NCBI RefSeq assembly: GCF_000771745.2 | Contig: NZ_JPSL02000036.1 | Coordinates: forward strand, 124,001-188,000 | DNA length: 64,000 nt | Direction of reading: 5' to 3' | Source of the DNA: Thermus filiformis | Lineage (GTDB): Bacteria > Deinococcota > Deinococci > Deinococcales > Thermaceae | Part shown: piece after piece, positions 31,641-39,488 of the stretch | Numbering within the stretch: position 1 is the stretch's first letter | How the letters are laid out: every line of letters starts with the position of its first letter | The notes under the pieces: generated by a model | Seen by the model: only the letters and a program-made list of their open reading frames with translations | Databases searched by the model: none | What the model was told of the DNA's origin: nothing | Made by a program: the position numbers and the translations under genes

Positions 31641-32992
31641 TGCTGCCCCGCTTCTGGGCCCGGCTGGCCTGGGCCTACGGCCTCCTCCTCGTCCTGGGGG
31701 TCTTCTTCGTGGCGCCCTTCCTCATGGGGTTTCTGGCGAGCCTAAAACCGGACCCCTTGGAGTGGCCCTTCCGCCTCCGCTTCGCCCAGGTCTCGCCCAA
31801 GAACTGGCTGGCCGCCTGGGGGCTGGGCCGGGCGGGCTCGGGGGACCCCTGGCTGGGGGGGATGCGCCCGGGGAGGGAGGTGGCCCTGGAGGTGGCCTAT
31901 TTCGTCCCCCGGGGGCAAGAGCCCGGGCTTTCCGCCCAGATCCCCCGGCGCAAGCCCGGGGCTGGCATGGGGGCGGTTTTTGAGAGCCCTTACGCTGCGG
32001 ACCACGTCCGCCTCGAGGGGCCCTTCCTCCTGGAGAGGCGCCCGGCCCGCCTGGGGGAGGCCGAGGGGGAGGTCTACCGCTACCGCCTGCGCCTGGTTTA
32101 CCCGGCCGGGGAGGGGCCTTTTCTGGAGCGGGTGCCCTTGGACCTGGAGGTGGAGCGGGGCGTGGTCCTGGTGGGGGCCACCCTGGACCCCACCCGGTTT
32201 GAGCGGAGGGGGCGGGTGGCGAGCTGGGACAACGTGGTCCCCGGGCTTTTGGGCTACGTCTTCCACAACTACGTGCGGGCCTTCCGGGAGACGCGGAGCC
32301 TGGAGACCGGGGAGAGCCTCTTCCTGCGCTGGACCCTGAACTCCTTCCTCCTCGCCCTGGCCAAGGTTCTCACCACCTTGGTGTTCGCCTCCATGGCGGG
32401 CTACGCCCTGGCCCGGATGCGCTTTCCCGGGCGGCAGGCCCTCTTCCTGTTCATGCTCTTCAGCATGATGGTGCCCGGCCAGGTGACCTTCATCTCCAAC
32501 TACCTGGTCCTGAGGGACGGGATCTTCGGGCTTTCGCGGCTCTTCGGGGTGGAGACCCTCCTCAACACCTACACGGGCCTTATCCTCTCGGGCCTGGTGG
32601 GGGCGGGGGCGGTCTTCATCATGAAGCAGTTCTTCGAGTCCATCCCCCGGGAGGTGGAGGAGGCGGCCCTCATCGACGGGGCCACCCCCCTGCAGACCCT
32701 CTTCCGCATCGTCCTCCCCATGTCCACCCCGGCCCTCGGGGCCTTGGCCATCCTCACCTTCCAGGGGACCTGGAACGAGTTCTTCTGGCCCTTTGTGGTC
32801 CTGACGAGCCCCCGGGAGATCTACACCCTGCCCATCGGCCTCCTCTCCTTCCGCAGCGCCTACGGCCAGGTGGGGGACTGGGGGCTTATCCTCGCGGGCG
32901 GGTTCTTCTCCATGGTCCCCGTCCTGATCCTCTTTGCGGTCTTCCAGCGCTACTTCGTGGAGGGCGTGAGCGTGGGCGCCCTGAAGGAGTAA
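31640..32992 (+). CDS. Sugar ABC transporter permease, MalG type, with a large periplasmic insertion
   Basis: The 450-aa product has the MalG-type C-terminal helices and the EAA loop EEAALIDGATPLQTLFRIVLP. Between helix 1 (about 12-35) and helix 2 (about 228-250) is a hydrophilic segment of about 180-190 residues (GLGRAGSGDPWLGGM to LETGESLFLRW), probably a periplasmic domain. E. coli MalG has no such insert; MalF has one of similar length. A GTG nine bases upstream is the alternative start. This may make additional contacts with the binding protein. Confidence 0.9.
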   Translation: MLPRFWARLAWAYGLLLVLGVFFVAPFLMGFLASLKPDPLEWPFRLRFAQVSPKNWLAAWGLGRAGSGDPWLGGMRPGREVALEVAYFVPRGQEPGLSAQIPRRKPGAGMGAVFESPYAADHVRLEGPFLLERRPARLGEAEGEVYRYRLRLVYPAGEGPFLERVPLDLEVERGVVLVGATLDPTRFERRGRVASWDNVVPGLLGYVFHNYVRAFRETRSLETGESLFLRWTLNSFLLALAKVLTTLVFASMAGYALARMRFPGRQALFLFMLFSMMVPGQVTFISNYLVLRDGIFGLSRLFGVETLLNTYTGLILSGLVGAGAVFIMKQFFESIPREVEEAALIDGATPLQTLFRIVLPMSTPALGALAILTFQGTWNEFFWPFVVLTSPREIYTLPIGLLSFRSAYGQVGDWGLILAGGFFSMVPVLILFAVFQRYFVEGVSVGALKE

Positions 32993-33064
32993 GGCCAAGG
33001 GGCTTTGGTGGAGGGCTTACCAAGGGCTTCTGTGAGCAACCGAAGGAAACCGGAGGAATAGAGC
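32993..33064. repeat. Intergenic repeat relic with the Shine-Dalgarno of the next gene
   Basis: GAAGGAAACCGGAGGAATAG at 33041-33060 matches the tail of the repeats at 7528-7548 and 53990-54010. Upstream, CTTACCAAGGGCTTCTGTGAGC resembles the tail region of the 53.9-kb copy. The GGAGG serves as the ribosome-binding site, so part of the family has been adopted as a leader. Confidence 0.45.
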
Positions 33065-34843
33065 GTGATCCCCCTGAAAGAAGACGACACCTACCTCGTC
33101 CTGAACGCCCGGGGCTTCGCCGAGGAGGGCCCCGAGGGCTTCTACCGGCACGACACCCGCTTCCTGTCCCGCTACCGCCTGGTCCTGCCCGAGGAGCTCC
33201 GGCTTCTGGAGGGCCGCGTGCCCCGGCCCGACCGGCTGGTGCAGTTCTGGGGCCGCTTCCGGGGGCCGGACGGCGTGCTCTTCCTCCGCCGGGAGCTGCG
33301 GGTGGCGCGGGGCCGGGTGGAGGAGCGGCTCCTTTTCCAAAACCTGTCCCCTGAGCCCCAGGAGCTCCGGGTGGACCTGGAGCTCAGGGGCGAGTTCGCC
33401 GACCTCTTCCAGGTCCGGGGGTGGCGGGAGGAGGCGTCCTCCAGGGAGGCCCTGAGCCACCGGGCGGAGGACGGGGTAGAGCAGCGGGTGGTCGTGGACC
33501 CGGTCCCGCCCCCCTCGGGTTTCCTCCTCTCCCTCCCGCCCCGAGGGGAGGGGGGGCTCGCCCTCACCCTCCGCCTGGAAAGCCCCCTCGAGGCCTCGGG
33601 GGAGCTCCCGGACTACGAGGCCTTCCTGGAGGCCTTCCCCCGGGGGGAGGGTCCCTGGGAGGCCCCCCTCCGCCAGGCCCTTATGGACCTACGGGCCCTC
33701 CTCCTCGCCACCCCCGAGGGCCCGGTGCCCGCGGCCGGCATCCCCTGGTTCGTGGCCCCCTTTGGCCGGGACAGCCTCCTCGCCGCCTTCATGCTCCTGC
33801 CCTGGGGGAAGGAGGTGGCCCGGGGGGTGCTCCGCTACCTGGCCTACCGCCAGGGGCAGGTCCACGACCCCTCCCGGGAGGAGGAGCCGGGAAAGATCCT
33901 CCACGAGGTGCGCCTGGGGGAGCTTTCCCGCACGGGACGGGTCCCCTTTGCCCGCTACTACGGCACCGTGGACGCCACCCCCCTTTTCCTGGTCCTTTTG
34001 GGCCGCTATCTGGACCTCACGGGGGACCTGGGCCTGGTGCGGGAGCTCCGCTCCTACTGGGAGAGGGCCCTCGCCTGGGTGGAGGGGGCGGACCTGGACG
34101 GGGACGGCCTTTTGGAGTTCCACCCCTCGGGGACGGGCCTGAGCGTCCAGTCCTGGAAGGACTCCCATGACTCCATGAGCCACGCCGACGGCCGCCTGGC
34201 CGAACCCCCCCTGGCGGTGAGCGAGGTCCAGGGGTACGCCTACCTGGCCTTCCGCTACGCCGAGGCCTTTTACCGCGCCCTGGGGGAGGAGGCCCACGCC
34301 CGGCGCTACCGCGAGCGGGCCGCGGCCCTCTTCCGCCGGACCCAGGACTTGTGGCTTCCCGAGCTCAAGACCTACGCCCTGGCCCTGGACCGCGACAAGC
34401 GCCCCCTAAGGGTGAAGGCTTCGGACGCGGGCCACCTCCTCTGGGCCGGGGCGGTGCCGGAGGAGAGGGCCCGGGAGCTGGTGGAAACCCTCCTTTCCCA
34501 AGAGCTCTGGTCAGGCTGGGGCCTGCGCACTTTGGGCGCGGCGGAGGCCCGCTACAATCCGCTCTCCTACCACAACGGCTCGGTCTGGCCCCACGACACC
34601 GCCCTCTTCGCTGGGGGGCTTTTCCGCTACGGCTTCCGGGAGGAAGGGGAGCGGGTGGCCCGGGCCCTTCTGGACCTGGCCCTTTCCCAGGAGGACCTCC
34701 GGCTTCCCGAGCTGGTGGCCGGGTTTCCCCGGGAACCGGGACTGCCCCCGGTGCCTTACCCCGTAGCCTGCCGCCCCCAGGCTTGGGATGCGGCCAGCCT
34801 CCTCTACCTTTACGCCCTGGTGCGGGGAGTGCGGGAGTGGTGA
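33065..34843 (+). CDS. Amylo-alpha-1,6-glucosidase / glycogen-debranching-type glycosidase
   Basis: The 592-aa product has an N-terminal bacterial GDE N-domain (about 5-195, beta-rich, GFYRHDTRFLSRYRLVL). An (alpha/alpha)6 barrel follows (about 200-590) with AAGIPWFVAPFGRDSLLAA, VQSWKDSHDSM and YHNGSVWPHDTALFAGG, typical of the GH15-like/GDE-C group. It probably hydrolyses alpha-1,6 branches in imported or stored glucan. The start GTG 33065 has GGAGG 8 nt upstream. There is no signal peptide, so it is cytoplasmic. An enzyme acting on a different alpha-glucoside is possible. Confidence 0.85.
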   Translation: MIPLKEDDTYLVLNARGFAEEGPEGFYRHDTRFLSRYRLVLPEELRLLEGRVPRPDRLVQFWGRFRGPDGVLFLRRELRVARGRVEERLLFQNLSPEPQELRVDLELRGEFADLFQVRGWREEASSREALSHRAEDGVEQRVVVDPVPPPSGFLLSLPPRGEGGLALTLRLESPLEASGELPDYEAFLEAFPRGEGPWEAPLRQALMDLRALLLATPEGPVPAAGIPWFVAPFGRDSLLAAFMLLPWGKEVARGVLRYLAYRQGQVHDPSREEEPGKILHEVRLGELSRTGRVPFARYYGTVDATPLFLVLLGRYLDLTGDLGLVRELRSYWERALAWVEGADLDGDGLLEFHPSGTGLSVQSWKDSHDSMSHADGRLAEPPLAVSEVQGYAYLAFRYAEAFYRALGEEAHARRYRERAAALFRRTQDLWLPELKTYALALDRDKRPLRVKASDAGHLLWAGAVPEERARELVETLLSQELWSGWGLRTLGAAEARYNPLSYHNGSVWPHDTALFAGGLFRYGFREEGERVARALLDLALSQEDLRLPELVAGFPREPGLPPVPYPVACRPQAWDAASLLYLYALVRGVREW

Positions 34844-34976
34844 TGCCCCCTCAGCTTGGCATGGGCCAGGCTGGGGGCCCCGGTAGACCCATAAGCGCTC
34901 TCGCGGGGCCGGTTGTGCCAAGGGGATGGGCGACGGCTGAAAGCCCCTCTGGGGGGGTGGGCCATGCCCCTCGAGG
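34844..34976. repeat. Intergenic hairpin-type repeat
   Basis: CCCCTCAGCTTGGCATGGG and the following GCCAGGCTGGGGG make an imperfect version of the hairpin seen perfectly at 51654-51681. A second part, with GTTGTGCCAAGGGGATGGG and GGGGGGGTGGGCC, is more degenerate. No gene is visible. The only regulatory signal is the TAGACT hexamer that follows. Confidence 0.5.
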
Positions 34977-34982
34977 TAGACT
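34977..34982 (+). promoter_or_regulatory. -10 hexamer of the disrupted HAD gene
   Basis: TAGACT ends 6 nt before the ATG at 34989, the layout of Thermus leaderless promoters in this window (compare 1866 and 25365). No clear -35 is seen. Transcription from here would enter the inserted TnpB element in frame with tnpB. Confidence 0.5.
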
Positions 34983-35108
34983 CCTCCCATGCCCAAGGCG
35001 GTGCTCTTTGATACTCTTTTCTGCTTTACCCTTCACACCCTCAGGCGAGCAGCCTCCAAAAACCTTAAGGACCGGTATAATGGCCCCCGAGGCGGAGACC
35101 CACTCCCG

Positions 35109-36683
35109 ATGACCACGGAAAGGAGCTACTTCCAAGGAGTCCAGGCCAAGCTCAACTTCCCCAGGAAGGAGGACAAACACGCCGTCCTGGACCTCATGCG
35201 CCGCTTCTCCTCCGCCCGCCGCTACGCCTACAACCGGCTGGTGGAAGGGGTCCCCCGCGAAAAGCTGTGGTCCGTGGAAGGCCCCCTAGGCACCCTTTTC
35301 GGCCTGGGCAGCTACTACATCCAAGGAGCCCTCCTCAAGGCGGAGATGGCCCTCAGGTCCGCCAAGGAGCGCGGGATAGACCCCGAGAAGGTGGTCTTCG
35401 GCGGAAGGAAGCTCTTCCTTGACCTCCGAAAGAAGCACAATCTGAAGGTTCGGAAGAAAAAGAAGCGGGAGTGGAAGGAGAAACGACAGGGACTCCTGTA
35501 CTGCCGAGGAAAAAAGCGTGCGGGCGGCAACCCCAACCTCAGGCTTGAGGTGAAGGGCGGGGTTCTCCAGCTCCGGATCAACCTGGGCCACGGGACCTAC
35601 GCTCCCGCCCTGGTCCAGACCACCCACCCCAACCTGGGCCAGCTCCTCCAAAGGGTGTACGCCCGGGAGTCCTACAACGTGGAGCTGACCCTGAAGGAGG
35701 GGGAGGTCTACGCCAACTTCACCTGGGAAGAGAAAGCTCCTCCCCTGACCAGTACAAGGGAAAACGGCGTTCTTGCCCTGGACGTGAACGCCGAGCCGTA
35801 CCACCTCGCCCTAGCCTTAGTCGGTCCAGACGGGAGCTTGCGCTACCACTTCACCCTCCCCCTTGACCAAGTGGACCGAGCCCCCAACCGTGGAGCCAAG
35901 GAAACCCTCCTCTGGATGGTGGCCCATGAGGTCACGGACTTCGCCGTGGCCAATGGGGTCGCCATTGCTACCGAACGGTTGAAGCACCTGCGCAAGTCCC
36001 GTAGGGGAGACGGCTCAGGCCGCAACTTTAGGAGGCTCCAACACAGGTTTGCCTACGCTTCCCTCCTGAGGAAGATCCACACCTTGGCCCTGAAAAAGGG
36101 TGTTGAAATCCTCCAGGTCAATCCCCAGGACACCTCCACCATTGGGATGCTGAAGTACGCCTCCCAGCTCTCCCTCTCCAAGGACGTGGCCGCCGCCTAC
36201 GTCATCGGGAGGAGGGCTTTGGGGTTTGAGGAGAAGGTCCCCAAAAGCTACCAAGCCCTACTCGCAGACCCCCGTTTCCGGGAGGACGCGGAGGCGTTCT
36301 ACCGGGAGCGCGTAGAAGAGCTAAAGGAGGGGATGGAGAAGGAGAAAAACCCCTACCTGAAGTGTCGCTTATCCCGTGAGGCGGCTAAAGCCGAGAAGGC
36401 TTTGGTCCTGTTAAGCCCGCGGAGCTCACCAGGGAGCCGGAAGGAGGTTACCGGCGGAAGGAACTCCTACGGCGTGAATCCCTGGCGGGTTCTGCGGGTA
36501 GGTCTCTTCCTACCCTTCCTTGGGGGTGAGGTGCCGAGGGACTTATCCCGCCTCAAGCCCGTCCTGGTACAGGGCCCACCTCTGTACCGGGACCGTGGGA
36601 GGGGGAAGGAGGGTGGACCTAGGTCCTTACTACCGGGAAGGGCCGACGGTGCCCGAGAGGGTGCCGTGAGGGATTTAGCATAA
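35109..36683 (+). CDS. tnpB: TnpB-family RNA-guided nuclease (IS605 OrfB type) lacking the zinc finger
   Basis: A WED/REC-like N-terminal half is followed by RuvC-I GVLALDVNAEP (D225), RuvC-II VAIATERLKHL (E289) and RuvC-III LSKDVAAAYVIGRRALGF (D359). Usually a CxxC...CxxC zinc finger lies between RuvC-II and III. Here the linker is VNPQDTSTIGMLKYASQ, with no cysteines. A known group of 'TnpB-related' proteins shares this IG/KYA-type linker. Transcription from the HAD promoter enters in frame at 34989, but ATG 35109 is the element's own start. The last ~85 codons overlap the structured 3' end and may not be functional protein. Confidence 0.85.
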   Translation: MTTERSYFQGVQAKLNFPRKEDKHAVLDLMRRFSSARRYAYNRLVEGVPREKLWSVEGPLGTLFGLGSYYIQGALLKAEMALRSAKERGIDPEKVVFGGRKLFLDLRKKHNLKVRKKKKREWKEKRQGLLYCRGKKRAGGNPNLRLEVKGGVLQLRINLGHGTYAPALVQTTHPNLGQLLQRVYARESYNVELTLKEGEVYANFTWEEKAPPLTSTRENGVLALDVNAEPYHLALALVGPDGSLRYHFTLPLDQVDRAPNRGAKETLLWMVAHEVTDFAVANGVAIATERLKHLRKSRRGDGSGRNFRRLQHRFAYASLLRKIHTLALKKGVEILQVNPQDTSTIGMLKYASQLSLSKDVAAAYVIGRRALGFEEKVPKSYQALLADPRFREDAEAFYRERVEELKEGMEKEKNPYLKCRLSREAAKAEKALVLLSPRSSPGSRKEVTGGRNSYGVNPWRVLRVGLFLPFLGGEVPRDLSRLKPVLVQGPPLYRDRGRGKEGGPRSLLPGRADGAREGAVRDLA

Positions 36684-36694
36684 ACCGGTATGAC
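36440..36694 (+). ncRNA. Candidate omega-RNA (right-end guide RNA) of the TnpB element
   Basis: The 3' 255 bp contain three strong stems: GGGTAGG/CCTACCC (36496-36515), a 7-bp stem extendable to 10 bp at 36563-36591 (GGTACAG/CTGTACC), and ACGGTGCCC/GGGTGCCGT with a GAGA loop (36646-36667). These lie just inside the right boundary, where TnpB guide RNAs end. The next bases, GTAGGAAACACC of the HAD gene, would then be the guide. The RNA's 5' end and processing are not known. Confidence 0.55.
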
Positions 36695-37320
36695 GTAGGA
36701 AACACCCTCATCCTGGCCAGCCCCCGCTTCTGGCTCCTGCCCCTTTTGGAGGAGCGGGGCCTCGAGCCGAAGGGGGAGGTGCGGCCGGCGGTGGAAAGGG
36801 CCTTCCAGCTCTACAATTCCCGCCACCTCGAGGCCCGCACCCTGGAGGGGGCCCTGGCCCTGTGGCGGGACTTCCACCGCACCCTCCTCCTTGGGCTCGG
36901 CCTGGAGGAGGAGAGGGCGGAGGAGATCGCCCAGTACCTGATCCAGAACTGGCAGGACCCCCGGTTCTGGCCCCTGGCCCCCTACGCCCGCGAGGTCCTC
37001 CAGACGCTAAGGGAGCGGGGCTACCTCCTGGCGGTGGTCTCCAACTGGGACGCCACCTTGCCCCACATCCTGGAGGCCTTGGGGCTTTCCCCCTACTTCC
37101 AGCACCTGGCCGTAAGCGCCCTCTCCGGCTACGCCAAGCCCGACCCCCGGCTCTTCCAGGAGGCCCTCTCGGCCCTGGGCGTTCCGACCGCCACCCACGT
37201 GGGGGACTCGGAGGAGGACCGGCTTGGTGCGGAGGCCTTGGGCCTTCCCTTCCTCCGGGTGGACCACCTGGGACTCTTCGGGGGGCTTTCCTCCTTGAAG
37301 GAGGTGCTAGACTTTCTTCC

Positions 37321-37707
37321 ATGAGCGTCCGGGAGGCCATCTGGGGGGAGAAGAAGGAGCGCATAGAGGAGGCCCTAAGGGCCTTGGACGAGGACCTCTA
37401 CCGCTACATCCGCGACTTCGCCTACGAGGAGGTCCTGGCCCGGCCCGGGCTGGACCTGAAGACCCGGGAGCTTCTGGCCATCACCGCCCTCATCGCTTTG
37501 GGGAGCCCCAAGGAGCTCGCCACCCACCTCGAGGGTGCCCTCCGGGTGGGGGCCACGGAGGAGGAGGTGCGGGAGACCATCCTCCAGTCCGCCCTCTTCC
37601 TGGGCTTTCCCCGGGCCCTGGCCGCCATGAAGCTCTGGGAGAAGGTGCGCCGTGGTGGTGCTTACCCGGGAAAGGGAGAAGAACGCCCCCTTGAGGACGA
37701 GGCTTGA
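37321..37707 (+). CDS. Carboxymuconolactone decarboxylase-like (CMD/AhpD-fold) protein
   Basis: The 128-aa product has a helical fold with LDLKTRELLAITALIALGSPKELATHLEGALRVGATEEEVRETIL, the CMD pattern with conserved His. The AhpD peroxidatic CxxC is missing, so a peroxidase activity is unlikely. The start is ATG 37321, in an ATGA overlap with the HAD gene, and a longer in-frame reading is a shadow. Its 3' end overlaps the hemD start by about 55 bp. The link to heme synthesis, if any, is by operon membership alone. Confidence 0.88.
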   Translation: MSVREAIWGEKKERIEEALRALDEDLYRYIRDFAYEEVLARPGLDLKTRELLAITALIALGSPKELATHLEGALRVGATEEEVRETILQSALFLGFPRALAAMKLWEKVRRGGAYPGKGEERPLEDEA

Positions 37708-38353
37708 GGCCTTGGGGGTGGAGGTCTTGGAGCTCCCGCTCCTTCGGCAGCGGGACCTGCCGGGGCTTCGGCTTCTGGCCCCCCGGCTTTCCGGGGCGGA
37801 CTGGGTGGCCGTGACCTCCCCCGAGGGGGCCAGGCGGCTCCTTCAGGCCTGGCGGGAGGCGGGAAGCCCCCCCCTTAAGGTGGCGGCGGTAGGGGAGGGG
37901 ACGGGGGAGGTGCTGCGGCGGGGGGGCCTGGAGCCCGCCTTCCTGCCCCCCCGGGCCACGGCCCGGGAGCTGGCCCGCGCCTTTCCCCAGGCGGAGCGGG
38001 TCCTCTTCGTGGCCGGGGCCTTGGCGGGGCGGGAGCTGGAGGAGGGCCTTAAGGCCCGGGGGGTGGAGGTGGAGCGGCTGGAGGTCTACGCCACGGAGGA
38101 GGCCCCCCTCGAGGTCCCCTGGGAGAGGCTCAAGCGGGCGGAGGTGGTGGCCCTGGCCAGCCCCAGCGCGGTCCGGGCCTGGGCCAGGCGGGTGGGGCTG
38201 GACCTGAAGGCGGCCTGCATCGGCCCCTCCACCGCCGAGGAGGCCCGCCGCTTCTTCAGCCGGGTCTACGAGGCCGCTTCTCCCGGCCTGGAGGGGCTTT
38301 TCCGGGCGGTGCTCGAGGCCTTGGGTACGAACGTCCCGGAGGAGTTGGGGTAA
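37652..38353 (+). CDS. hemD: Uroporphyrinogen-III synthase
   Basis: The 233-aa product has VVLTREREKNAPLRTRLEALGVEVLELPLL at the N-terminus, WVAVTSPEGARRLL, a VAAVGEGTGEVL-type central motif and a SPSAVRAWARRV strand-loop near the end. HemD closes and inverts ring D of hydroxymethylbilane. The protein family is poorly conserved; the identification rests on these segments and the hemA neighbour. The start may be GTG 37652, 37655 or 37658, since three GTG codons are in tandem. It is followed after 13 nt by hemA. Confidence 0.85.
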   Translation: MVVLTREREKNAPLRTRLEALGVEVLELPLLRQRDLPGLRLLAPRLSGADWVAVTSPEGARRLLQAWREAGSPPLKVAAVGEGTGEVLRRGGLEPAFLPPRATARELARAFPQAERVLFVAGALAGRELEEGLKARGVEVERLEVYATEEAPLEVPWERLKRAEVVALASPSAVRAWARRVGLDLKAACIGPSTAEEARRFFSRVYEAASPGLEGLFRAVLEALGTNVPEELG

Positions 38354-38366
38354 ACTGGCCCCAGGT

Positions 38367-39488
38367 ATGCTGCCCCTCTTCCTGGTGGGCCTCTCCCACA
38401 AGACCGCCCCCCTGGAGGTGAGGGAAAAGGCGGTCCTGGACCCCGCGGTCCGGCTGCCCGCCCTCTTGGACCAGGTCCGCCCTTTGGTGGCCCTTTCCAC
38501 CTGCAACCGGACAGAGCTCTACTTCACGGGCGGCCGGGTGGAAAGGGCGGTGGGCTTCCTGCGAAGCCTAGGGGTGGGGGAGGAGCACCTCTACGTGCGG
38601 GAGGGCCTGGACGCCCTGCGCCACCTCTACCGGGTGGCCGCCGGGCTGGACTCCTTGGTGGTGGGGGAGAGCCAGATCCTGGGCCAGGTGCGGGAGGCCC
38701 TCTTCCAGGCCCGGAGGTGGAGGAGCACGGACGCCCTGTTGGAGAAGGCCTTCCTCACCGCGGTGGCCTTCGGCAAGCGGGCCCGGAGCGAGACCCTGAT
38801 CGGCCAGGGGGCGGTGAGCGTGGCCTACGCGGCGGTGGACCTGGCCCAGGCGGTCTACGGCGACCTCACGGGGCTTTCCGTGGCCGTTTTGGGGGCGGGG
38901 GAGATGGCCCAACTCCTCCTGGTCCACCTGAGGGCCCGGGGGGTGGGGCGGGTCCTGGTGGTGAACCGCTCCTTGGAGAAGGCGGAGGAGCTGGCCCGCC
39001 GCCACGGGGGGGAGGCCTGGCCCCTGGAGGGGCTCGGCGAGGCCCTGAGGCGGGCGGACATCGTGGTGGCCTCCGCGGGGGGCGGGCTTCTGGTCCGTCC
39101 GGAGCAGGTGCCCAAGCGGGAGCGGCCCCTCTTCCTGATTGACATCGCCCTGCCCAGGAACGTCCACCCCGGGGTGGGCCGGCTGCCTTACGTCTACCTC
39201 TACAACCTGGACGACCTCGAGAGGGTGGTCCGGGAGAACCTTAGGCGGCGCCAAAAGGAGGCAGGCCGGGTGGAGGCCCTTTTGGAGGACCAGGTTTCCG
39301 ACTTCCTGGAGTGGTACGCGGGCCACCGGGTGCGGGAGGCCATCCGGCGGCTCAAGGAGGAGGTCCTCCTCGAGCTCAAGAAGGAGCTTCCCACCGCCGA
39401 CCCCCTCACCCTGCACAAGGAGGCGGGGCGCCGGGCGCATCCTAGGATCCTGGAGCTCAAGCGGCGGGCGCTATGGCCCTCGGGCTAG
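38367..39488 (+). CDS. hemA: Glutamyl-tRNA reductase
   Basis: The 373-aa product has LVGLSHKTAPLEVREK, STCNRTE (44-50, catalytic Cys46), a HLYRVAAGLDSLVVGESQILGQV core, an NADPH-binding GAGEMAQLL and the C-terminal dimerisation helices. It reduces Glu-tRNA to glutamate-1-semialdehyde in the C5 pathway. The length is somewhat shorter than E. coli HemA (418). It overlaps the hemX-like gene by 16 bp. Confidence 0.95.
   Translation: MLPLFLVGLSHKTAPLEVREKAVLDPAVRLPALLDQVRPLVALSTCNRTELYFTGGRVERAVGFLRSLGVGEEHLYVREGLDALRHLYRVAAGLDSLVVGESQILGQVREALFQARRWRSTDALLEKAFLTAVAFGKRARSETLIGQGAVSVAYAAVDLAQAVYGDLTGLSVAVLGAGEMAQLLLVHLRARGVGRVLVVNRSLEKAEELARRHGGEAWPLEGLGEALRRADIVVASAGGGLLVRPEQVPKRERPLFLIDIALPRNVHPGVGRLPYVYLYNLDDLERVVRENLRRRQKEAGRVEALLEDQVSDFLEWYAGHRVREAIRRLKEEVLLELKKELPTADPLTLHKEAGRRAHPRILELKRRALWPSG

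Larger units (their letters stand above)
35013..36694 (+). mobile_element. IS200/IS605-family element encoding only TnpB
   Basis: The 1682-bp insert sits after TTGAT (35008-35012) in a HAD gene and ends ...TATGAC at 36694. ISDra2 of Deinococcus also uses a TTGAT target and ends in TGAC, so this is probably a related, TnpA-dependent element. No tnpA is present, so it would rely on a TnpA encoded elsewhere. The left end holds a TATAAT at 35076-35081. A shared ACCGGTAT occurs near both ends (35071 and 36685). No target-site duplication is expected for this family. Confidence 0.85.
34989..37324 (+). pseudogene. HAD-superfamily hydrolase split by a TnpB element
   Basis: The first eight codons (MPKAVLFD, 34989-35012) and the remainder from GTA at 36695 (VGNTLILASPRFWLL..., ending LKEVLDFLP at 37324) join exactly into a HAD protein starting with AVLFDVGNTL. 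The left part ends in TTGAT and the right resumes at GTAGGAAAC, so precise removal of 35013-36694 restores the frame. The catalytic Asp of motif I (in LFD) is separated from the rest. The later motifs SNWD and GDSEEDRLGA remain intact in the 3' part. The gene is therefore inactive in this strain. The stop overlaps the CMD gene (ATGA). Confidence 0.9.

Noticed and set aside
34989-36683. A HAD-TnpB fusion protein
   Set aside because: The eight HAD codons are in frame by chance of insertion. The TnpB N-terminus is at 35109, and the rest of the HAD gene resumes beyond the element.
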